Shown: positions 57,646 to 64,000 of the stretch, piece after piece
How positions within the stretch are numbered: position 1 is the stretch's first letter
Layout: every line of letters begins with the position of its first letter
Assembly: GCA_002238605.1 (NCBI GenBank)
Contig: MPMR01000004.1
Location: forward strand, 1-64,000
Source of the DNA: BD2-11 clade cluster bacterium bin43
GTDB lineage: Bacteria > Gemmatimonadota > Gemmatimonadetes > Longimicrobiales > Gaopeijiaceae
Length of the DNA: 64,000 nucleotides
Direction: 5' to 3'
Notes under the pieces: generated by a model
What the model saw: the letters and a program-made list of their open reading frames with translations, nothing else
Told to the model about the DNA's origin: nothing
The model's database searches: none
Position numbers and translations under genes: made by a program

Positions 57646-59052
57646 ATGAGCGAGATCAGCTTTACCGCACAGGTCGACCGTCACTTCCACAAGGCGGCCG
57701 CCCACACGAGCCACCCCCCGGGCCTCCTCGAGCAGATCCGGGTCTGCAACAGCGTTTATGCGTTCGCCTTCCCCATCCGCAAGGACGACGGCACCATCGA
57801 GGTGATCCACGCCTGGAGGGCGGAGCACAGCATGCACAAGACCCCCACCAAGGGGGGGATTCGCTACGCCTCTCACGCCAACCAGGACGAAGTGGTGGCG
57901 CTCGCAACCCTCATGACCTACAAGTGCGCCCTGGTCGAAGTCCCCTACGGCGGCGCCAAGGGCGCGGTCTGCATCGACCGCCGCCAGTACTCGGACGCCG
58001 AACTCGAGCGCATCACCCGGCGCTACACCTTCGAGCTGGTCGCCAAGAACTTCATCGGCCCGGGCATCGACGTGCCCGCCCCGGACTACGGGACCGGGGC
58101 CCGCGAGATGGCCTGGATCGTCGACACCTACGAGCAGATCGCCACGTCCAAGCTCAACGCCGCAGGGTGCGTGACCGGCAAGCCGATCGCGCAGGGCGGC
58201 ATCCGCGGGCGCACCACCGCCACCGGGCTCGGCGTCTTCTTCGGAATCCGCGAAACCTGTCTGGACGCGGGATTCATGAAGGATCTGGGCCTGCAGCGGG
58301 GCGTCGGCGGCAAGCGCATCGTCATCCAGGGGCTCGGCAACGTGGGCTACCACGCCGCCTGCTTCCTGCACGACGCGGGCGCCGTCATCACGGGCATCGC
58401 CGAATACAACGGCGGCATCTGGTCCGAGTCCGGCATCGATCCGCGGGCGGCCCGGGAGCACTTCCGGGAACACGGCTCGCTCCCCGGCCTGCCGGGAACG
58501 TCCGGCGTGGAAAACGGCATGGATCTGCTGGAGGCCGAGTGCGACATCCTCGTTCCCGCAGCCATCGAGAACGTGATCACCGACGAGAACGCAGGGCGAA
58601 TCCGCGCCTCGATCGTCGCGGAGGCCGCCAATGGTCCCACCACCGCCGCCGCTGCGGAAATGCTCCTCGAGCGAGGCGTGCTGATCCTGCCCGACATGTA
58701 TCTGAACGCAGGAGGGGTCACCGTCTCGTACTTCGAGTGGCTGAAAAACCTCTCCCACGTGCGCATGGGCCGGATGGAGAAGCGATTCGAGGAGGCGAGC
58801 AACCGCCGGCTGCTGGCCGCGATGGAGGCGGTGACGGGGTATCAGCTCTCCGAGGCGGTGCTGGGCACGGCGGCCAAGGGCGCGAGCGAGGAGGACCTGG
58901 TCCGCTCGGGCCTGGAGGACACCATGGTCAACGCCCACAATTCCAGTTGCGAGGTGGCGCGCCGCCACGGCGTCGACCTGCGTACCGCGGCCTACATCAT
59001 GGCCATCGACAAGATCGCGCTGATCTACGCGGAGCGAGGGATCTTCCCGTAG
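57646..59052 (+). CDS. Glu/Leu/Phe/Val dehydrogenase family protein
   Basis: This 468-residue protein has the glutamate-dehydrogenase-like fold. The substrate-site region contains HKTPTKGGIRYASH, then VEVPYGGAKGAV with catalytic lysines, and PAPDYGTGAREMAW. The nucleotide-binding motif is IQGLGNVGYHAA. It should interconvert an amino acid and its 2-oxoacid with NAD(P). The exact amino acid is not given; length and pattern are closest to glutamate-type enzymes. Start: an ATG at 57646; an earlier in-frame start at 57577 is possible. Confidence 0.9.
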   Translation: MSEISFTAQVDRHFHKAAAHTSHPPGLLEQIRVCNSVYAFAFPIRKDDGTIEVIHAWRAEHSMHKTPTKGGIRYASHANQDEVVALATLMTYKCALVEVPYGGAKGAVCIDRRQYSDAELERITRRYTFELVAKNFIGPGIDVPAPDYGTGAREMAWIVDTYEQIATSKLNAAGCVTGKPIAQGGIRGRTTATGLGVFFGIRETCLDAGFMKDLGLQRGVGGKRIVIQGLGNVGYHAACFLHDAGAVITGIAEYNGGIWSESGIDPRAAREHFREHGSLPGLPGTSGVENGMDLLEAECDILVPAAIENVITDENAGRIRASIVAEAANGPTTAAAAEMLLERGVLILPDMYLNAGGVTVSYFEWLKNLSHVRMGRMEKRFEEASNRRLLAAMEAVTGYQLSEAVLGTAAKGASEEDLVRSGLEDTMVNAHNSSCEVARRHGVDLRTAAYIMAIDKIALIYAERGIFP

Positions 59053-59063
59053 GAAGGACCCCC

Positions 59064-60767
59064 CTACTTGAACACGCGCTCGAACTCGTCGCGTTGCGAG
59101 TTGGTGCCGACGAAGAGCACGTGCTCACCCCTGCGGATGACGCGCCCCGGCCGCGGATGGGGGTTGACCACCCCGTTGCTCTCGACGGCGATCACGGCGA
59201 GCCCGGTGCGCGCCAGGATCCCGCTCTCGCGCAACTGCTTGCCGTCCAGCGAGCGCGGCACCTCCGCGTTGAAGAGGTCAAGTCCCTCTCCGAAGATCAT
59301 GGGTTCCCTCCCCCGCAAGGCACCCAGGACCGACTGGATCTTGATCTGCGAGTCGCTTACGGCGAAATCGGCGCCGGCGCGATGGATGGCCTCGACGTTG
59401 GAGGGGTGGCTGACCCGGCTGACGATGATCGTATCCGGGTTGAGCTTCCGACAGTAGACCGCGAGGAAGATGTTCACAGCGTCTTCGTGCGTGGTGAGCA
59501 CGACGGAAGCCGCCTCCGTGATCCCGAGCCGCGTCATGACCCGGCTGTCCGCCGCGTCCCCGATCACTACGTCGTTCGCGACCTCCTCGATGCTCTCCCG
59601 CAGGGTCGGGTCGCGCTCCACGACCCGAACCGACGCCCCCCGGCCCTGCAGCGCACGGGCCACCTCGCATCCGACCCGGCCGCCGCCGATCACCAGCACG
59701 CGCCCACCGCAGGTAATGCCATCGCCCAGATACCCGTTGAGCGCCTCCACCTCGGCCGCGGTTCCCACCGCCAGTCCGATGCAGTCCTCCCTCAGGAGCG
59801 TATCGGGCAGCCCCGGCTCCAGGTGGCCCCTCTTGGCGAGGGCGGCCACGGTCACGCCCGTTTGCGCCCGCACCTGGGCGTCCTCCAGGGTCATCCCGGC
59901 AAGACGGGTATTGCGGATGGGAAACTCGGCGATCGCGATCTGCCTGTAGCGGCCGACGGTCAGCGCGCGCGCCGAACCGACCGACACCCGGTTGGCCAGC
60001 TGCTTGCCGAGCCTCCGGGCGGTCAGCACGACCTGGTTGGCCCCGGCCAGCTCCAGCACCGCCTCCCCCTCGGGGTTCACCGCGGTGGCCACGATGGGAA
60101 TCCGCTCCGATACCTCGCGCGCCGTGAGCACGATGTTGGTGTTGACCTCGTCCGCGGCGTTCGCCAGCAGAAGTCTCGCGCGCCCGAAGGCGCAGTTCTC
60201 GTAGGTGGCCCGCACGCCGAGGTTCCCGCGCACCACCGGCAACTTGTCGGCGTGCAGGGAAGCGGCCTGCAGCGGATCGGACTCGATCACCACGCTCTCG
60301 ATTCCGGAGAGCGCCAGCCGTTCGATGAGCTCCTCGGCCACATCGTCGCAGGTGCTGATGATGACGTGTCCCTCGAGCTCCGCGGGGACGCGCGTGCGCA
60401 CCCGGGTCTTGAACTGGGCTTCCACCCAGGGCGCGTAGAAGCGGACGAAGGCCACCGGCAGGTAGATGAGCAGCATGCTGACCCCGGCCACCAGCACCAC
60501 CATGCTGAATATGCGCCCGAGGTCCGACTGGAACACGATGTCGCCGAACCCCAGCGTACTCATGGTTGTGAGGGTCCAGTAGATGCCCGTGAACCAGTCG
60601 TGCTCCTGGCCCTCGCGCGCCATCAGCAGCTGGAAGATCGCCGAGGACAGGGCAATGAAGGTGACCAGCACGACGGCGAAGCCCAGCAGGTTCAGAGGCC
60701 TCAACTCGGCGTTGCCGCGATGGCTGCCGCCGACCAGGTCGGCGATTGCGCCGATGGTTCCCTTCAT
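59064..60767 (-). CDS. Potassium channel with two RCK domains
   Basis: This 567-residue membrane protein has a two-helix pore with selectivity filter TLGFGD (residues 71-76). RCK-type NAD-binding regions follow: HVIISTCDDVAEELIERLAL and, in the second half, RVLVIGGGRVGCEVARAL. TrkA-C-like segments (AIAEFPIRNTRLAGMTLEDA; FNAEVPRSLDGKQLRESGIL) come after each. Such channels open on ligand or nucleotide binding to the RCK ring. Two full RCK units in one chain are unusual for a simple MthK type but known. It is tail to tail with the dehydrogenase gene, 11 bases apart. Confidence 0.87.
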   Translation of the reverse strand: MKGTIGAIADLVGGSHRGNAELRPLNLLGFAVVLVTFIALSSAIFQLLMAREGQEHDWFTGIYWTLTTMSTLGFGDIVFQSDLGRIFSMVVLVAGVSMLLIYLPVAFVRFYAPWVEAQFKTRVRTRVPAELEGHVIISTCDDVAEELIERLALSGIESVVIESDPLQAASLHADKLPVVRGNLGVRATYENCAFGRARLLLANAADEVNTNIVLTAREVSERIPIVATAVNPEGEAVLELAGANQVVLTARRLGKQLANRVSVGSARALTVGRYRQIAIAEFPIRNTRLAGMTLEDAQVRAQTGVTVAALAKRGHLEPGLPDTLLREDCIGLAVGTAAEVEALNGYLGDGITCGGRVLVIGGGRVGCEVARALQGRGASVRVVERDPTLRESIEEVANDVVIGDAADSRVMTRLGITEAASVVLTTHEDAVNIFLAVYCRKLNPDTIIVSRVSHPSNVEAIHRAGADFAVSDSQIKIQSVLGALRGREPMIFGEGLDLFNAEVPRSLDGKQLRESGILARTGLAVIAVESNGVVNPHPRPGRVIRRGEHVLFVGTNSQRDEFERVFK

Positions 60768-60979
60768 CCGGGGAAATCCCTCATGGCGTGATGTTCTTCA
60801 ACCCTGCGCGTCCCTCGAATGTAATGACTCGAATGGCCGGCGCGGAAATGCCGGGCGAGCGGCCGGCGTCCGGGTCCGCCCTTCCGCCGGAGCGGCGCCG
60901 TCTTCCCGTGCCATTGCGCGAGCACGGCTCCGCAGGCTACGAGTTGCCCACGGCCATCTCCATACGCAAGGGGGGAGCG

Positions 60980-61657
60980 ATGTTGCTCCGCTTGACGCTT
61001 GACCCGCTACGCCGCAGAGCCCGACGCCTCGCCACGCCGGCGGGTGCATTCATTCTCGGCGCCGCCGCACTCGCCTCACAGGCGGCGGGGCAGGACGAGC
61101 CGGGTCCAGGCGAAGCCATACCCTATTTCATCGACAACGGGGCCGGCATCCCCGGGTACCAGCCGTCGGACGACGACCTGGCCCGCGCGGCGTTCGAGGC
61201 CTGGGCGCGGGAAAGCGGCGGGCGGCTGCGGTTCGCGGAAACCGCCGCCGAGGACGCGCTCATCCACGTGGTCTGGATTGACCCCGGGAGCGGCGTGTAC
61301 GGGGAGATGCGCACCGTCCTGATCGACGGCCGCCCCGTGGCCCTTCTCTACGTGACGCCGAGCGTCGACCTCCAGGGACCCGCCATCGCCCGCCTGGCCG
61401 CGGGCGACCCGGTGCTGCGGGACGCGATCGTCTACCTGACGTGCGTCCACGAACTGGGCCACGCCATCGGGCTGCCGCACACCGCCGATTTCGAGGACAT
61501 CATGTACTCGTTCGCCTACGGCGGCGACATCGTGCGCTACTTCATGCGCTACCGGGAACGGCTCGCCGACCGGTCCGACATCGCGAACCACTCCGGGCTC
61601 TCGGCGGGCGACCGGGCGGTCCTCCACGGCCTGTACCCGCCCCGCTATCGCCGGTAG
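60980..61657 (+). CDS. Matrixin-like zinc metalloprotease (M10-type)
   Basis: This 225-residue secreted protein has the HExxHxxGxxH zinc site HELGHAIGLPHT (H157, E158, H161, H167). A signal peptide (GAFILGAAALASQAAG) precedes it. The domain before the zinc site (PYFIDNGAGIPGYQPSDDDL) matches the matrixin fold; the Met-turn is probably the IMYSFAYGG segment. It should degrade proteins outside the cytoplasm. GGGGGAGCG precedes the ATG at 60980. Confidence 0.82.
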   Translation: MLLRLTLDPLRRRARRLATPAGAFILGAAALASQAAGQDEPGPGEAIPYFIDNGAGIPGYQPSDDDLARAAFEAWARESGGRLRFAETAAEDALIHVVWIDPGSGVYGEMRTVLIDGRPVALLYVTPSVDLQGPAIARLAAGDPVLRDAIVYLTCVHELGHAIGLPHTADFEDIMYSFAYGGDIVRYFMRYRERLADRSDIANHSGLSAGDRAVLHGLYPPRYRR

Positions 61658-61725
61658 ACGCGACCGGGCGCGGCGCCTTCCGCTTCAGCCGGCTTTCGGG
61701 AGCTGCCCGACCGCGCGGGCCGCGC

Positions 61726-62889
61726 TCAGCGTCCGTCCGCGGGCTCCAGTCTCAGGACCGGGGTCGGCTCCGCGTCGCGATGGTCGATGGCGAGATAGAT
61801 CAGGCCGTCCGGGCCCTGGCGCACGTCGCGGACCCGCCCCATCCCGTACACCAGCGTCTCCTCCCGCTGCACCATCTCCCCGTCCATGACCAGGCGCGCC
61901 AGCTGCTCGAGCGCCATGCCGCCGGCGAAGATGTCCCCCTTCCAGCGCGGGAAGGCGTCACCCGTATAGAGCATCAGGCCGGAGGCGCCGATGGACGGCA
62001 CCCAGACGTGGCTGGGGTCGGCCATGCTCTCGTCCATGGTGCCCTTGTGGATGGCGAGCCCGCTGCGGTAGTTCACGCCATACCCCACCACCGGCCAGCC
62101 GTAGTTCTCGCCGGCGGCAACCAGGTTGAGCTCGTCGCCGCCCTGGGGCCCGTGTTCGGTCTGCCACACCGCCCCCGTCTCCATGTCGATCGCGAGCCCC
62201 TGCGCGTTGCGATGCCCCCAGGCCCAGATCTCGGGCCGGATGCCGGAGCTGTTCACGAACGGGTTGTCCGCGGGAACGCTCCCGTCCTCGTTGATGCGAT
62301 TGGTGGTGCCGTGGTGATTGGACGGGTCCTGGGCGGGGTGCGCCTCCAGATCCCCGGATGGGGGCGCCTGGCGGTCGCCGACGGTGACGAAGAGGGTCCC
62401 GTCCGGATGGAAGGCCAGCCGGGCCCCGTAGTGGCCCCTCCCCTGGGACCTGGCAAGGAAGATCTCTTCCTCGGGGGTGAAGGTGTCGTTCGCGAAGGTG
62501 CCGCGCAGCACCGACGTGGTGGAGCCTCCCTCGACCGGCTTGGCGTAGCTGATGAAGAGCACGTTGTTGCTGGCGAAGTCGGGATGCGGCAGCACGTCGA
62601 ATAGCCCGCCCTGCCCCTGGGCGAAGACCTCGGGCACGCCGGGCACCGGGTCGGGCAGCAGGTTGCCGTCGCGGACGATGCGCAGCCGCCCCGGCCGCTC
62701 CGTGATCAGCATGTCACCATTGGGAAGCCAGGCCATCGACCATGGGCGGATCAGGCCGTCCGCCACGGTCGCGACGCGGTAGTCGTGTTCGAGCGAGCGG
62801 ATGACGCCCGACTGCGCCGAGACGGGGGTCGGAGCGAGAGCCGACAGCAGAAGGCCGGCGGCGGCGAGTGCGAAGAAGGAGCGGGCCAT
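61726..62889 (-). CDS. PQQ-dependent sugar dehydrogenase (Yli1/GSDH-like)
   Basis: This 387-residue protein has a signal peptide (FFALAAAGLLLSALAPTPVSA) and a six-bladed propeller with the soluble-glucose-dehydrogenase pattern: RPWSMAWLPNGDMLITERPG, GQGGLFDVLPHPDF, ARLAFHPDGTLFVTVGDR and IWAWGHRNAQGLAID. These hold the PQQ cofactor and calcium in the family. It probably oxidises aldose sugars in the periplasm. The nearest genes give no substrate clue. Confidence 0.9.
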   Translation of the reverse strand: MARSFFALAAAGLLLSALAPTPVSAQSGVIRSLEHDYRVATVADGLIRPWSMAWLPNGDMLITERPGRLRIVRDGNLLPDPVPGVPEVFAQGQGGLFDVLPHPDFASNNVLFISYAKPVEGGSTTSVLRGTFANDTFTPEEEIFLARSQGRGHYGARLAFHPDGTLFVTVGDRQAPPSGDLEAHPAQDPSNHHGTTNRINEDGSVPADNPFVNSSGIRPEIWAWGHRNAQGLAIDMETGAVWQTEHGPQGGDELNLVAAGENYGWPVVGYGVNYRSGLAIHKGTMDESMADPSHVWVPSIGASGLMLYTGDAFPRWKGDIFAGGMALEQLARLVMDGEMVQREETLVYGMGRVRDVRQGPDGLIYLAIDHRDAEPTPVLRLEPADGR

Positions 62890-63025
62890 CTGAGTTCTCC
62901 TGTGAGGGTCCGAGTCTCTTGAATGTTATCGCCGGGAACGAGGGCGGGCGAGTGGGCGGGCGATCATCGGGTACCCGGCTGGTTTCCCGGTCCCGGACCC
63001 CGCCGCGACGGCGCCCGGCAGCCCA

Positions 63026-64000
63026 TCAGTTGAAGCCCTGGATCCCCCGGAAACGGTTGTTCACGACATTGTTGAAGATCGAGCCGAACTGAAACGAGAA
63101 TCCCAGGCGCAGGTTGTAGTCGTACGACGTCGCCCGCAGCCGCAGCGCGAGCAGGGCTTCCTCGTCGGTCACGCCCTCCCCCGACAGGTAGATCTGGTCC
63201 TCGACCCGCCGGATGCTGCCGCGCGCGTTGATGCTGAAGCCCCGCAGCACGCGGTAGTCGATGTCGCCGCGTAGCGAGATGTTGTAGAGGCCGGTGTCGT
63301 GGAGGAACTGGGAGCCCTGCAGGGTCAGGCCCGCGTCTCCCCAGTCCTGCCGCTGCGAGAAGTCGACCTCGAAGGAGTGTTCCGCGCGCGTCTCCTGGTC
63401 CTCGCCGTAGGTGGTCGTCTCGAAGTACTCCCGGTACGCCGCGCCGATGCGGTAGGACGCGGTCAGGGAGCGCCGGGTGGCTTCCTCGTAGGGAAAGAAG
63501 CTGTACTCGATGACCGGGCTCACCTCGACCCGGACGCGCTGGTTGAAGCGCGTCGTGCGCGCCGACTGCAGCTGCATCCCGGTCGACCAGTGGTTGGCGA
63601 GCGAGTAGACGGCGGTCTGGTTGAAGTTCCAGTCGATCCGGGTATCCGAGAAATCGCCGTCGTCGAGCTCCACGAGCAGCCGGTTGTAGCTGGTCCGGAT
63701 GTTGGTGCGCACCTTCCAGGTCGGGGTCACCCGGGACACCGAGAAGCTGCCGGAGCTCTGAGTCCTCTTGCGGGTGGACTCGCCGTCGAACTCGCCGCTG
63801 CCGTTGATGCGGAACACCCACAGGTCCCACCGGTCCTCCACCTCGGAGCGCGCGACCACGCGCTCGCCCGTCACGTCCCGCGGAGTGACGCTTACGAGGC
63901 TCACGATGTCGCGAAATCCGGCGCTGGCGGCGAAGCTCGCCAGACCAACGCCCAGTGCGTGGGCGAACCCGTCGAGCTGTTCGCGCTCGGTGTCGGTGGG
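63026..64000 (-). CDS. Beta-rich, probably outer-membrane protein (N-terminus missing)
   Basis: This frame enters from the right edge and ends at 63026, giving 324 visible codons. Alternating polar/hydrophobic strands with aromatic ends (AYREYFETTTYGEDQETRAE; YDYNLRLGFSFQFGSIFNN) fit an outer-membrane beta-barrel. No specific family motif is visible, so the role is unknown. The sequence before the visible methionine remains open to the right edge, showing that the start lies outside the window. Confidence 0.7.
   Translation of the reverse strand, partial: PTDTEREQLDGFAHALGVGLASFAASAGFRDIVSLVSVTPRDVTGERVVARSEVEDRWDLWVFRINGSGEFDGESTRKRTQSSGSFSVSRVTPTWKVRTNIRTSYNRLLVELDDGDFSDTRIDWNFNQTAVYSLANHWSTGMQLQSARTTRFNQRVRVEVSPVIEYSFFPYEEATRRSLTASYRIGAAYREYFETTTYGEDQETRAEHSFEVDFSQRQDWGDAGLTLQGSQFLHDTGLYNISLRGDIDYRVLRGFSINARGSIRRVEDQIYLSGEGVTDEEALLALRLRATSYDYNLRLGFSFQFGSIFNNVVNNRFRGIQGFN

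Overview
The window is about 64 kb of GC-rich bacterial chromosome with short intergenic gaps and frequent strand switches. Several traits point to a Gemmatimonadota-type heterotroph: six-bladed beta-propeller lipoproteins, large secreted M28, M24 and S9 peptidases, a carboxypeptidase-regulatory TonB receptor followed by a lipoprotein, and AraC-like regulators with a degenerate N-terminal domain. The phylum is an inference from gene content. No rRNA, tRNA or CRISPR array was recognised.

Layout. 1-4.0 kb: a truncated lipoprotein gene, an AraC-like regulator translationally coupled to a decayed TnpB-like gene, and a propeller lipoprotein whose first codons lie in a 62-bp copy of a DinJ/RelB antitoxin gene start. 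4.1-9.3 kb: a galactose-type cluster (galactokinase, Na+/solute symporter, sugar nucleotidyltransferase, and a divergent sugar-nucleotide epimerase). 9.5-13.5 kb: a hicAB module between 30-bp direct repeats, a propeller lipoprotein, a DinB-like protein and a serpin. 13.6-24.2 kb: VOC and SRPBCC proteins, malic enzyme, two secreted peptidases, a dicarboxylate symporter, a Holliday-resolvase-like protein and an SLC13/RCK permease. 24.3-29.9 kb: a TonB-like protein, an AAA/DUF4143 ATPase, a repeat cluster resembling an insertion-sequence end, and a group comprising an HD oxygenase, a TauD/GBBH oxygenase and a MetF-like protein. 30-36 kb: a tight four-gene run of serine hydrolase, ERG4/ERG24 sterol reductase, TonB receptor and lipoprotein. 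36-46.2 kb: a cytochrome/propeller lipoprotein, a hicA-hicB fusion, an orphan higA, an FG-GAP protein, an Rpn nuclease, and a TRAP transporter operon interrupted by a dinJ-yafQ module. 46.2-64 kb: SRPBCC and SDR proteins, KatG, a second M28 peptidase, peroxiredoxin, aldo/keto reductase, a hicA relic with hicB, S9 peptidase, glutamate-type dehydrogenase, a two-RCK K+ channel, a matrixin-like protease, a PQQ sugar dehydrogenase and a truncated outer-membrane protein.

Themes. The secreted peptidases, TonB receptor and secondary transporters fit a life on peptides, sugars and organic acids. KatG, peroxiredoxin and the AKR/SDR enzymes fit aerobic stress defence. Two clusters suggest specialised chemistry: an HD oxygenase plus GBBH-like oxygenase pair of the TmpB/TmpA (2-trimethylaminoethylphosphonate) type beside a MetF-like gene, and a possible sterol or lipid uptake and reduction operon.

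The most striking pattern is toxin-antitoxin turnover. There are three hicAB loci. One toxin carries two compensating frameshifts, one is fused to its antitoxin, and one is reduced to its two ends. There is also an orphan higA, an intact dinJ-yafQ inside a transporter operon, and an antitoxin 5' end reused as the start of a lipoprotein gene.
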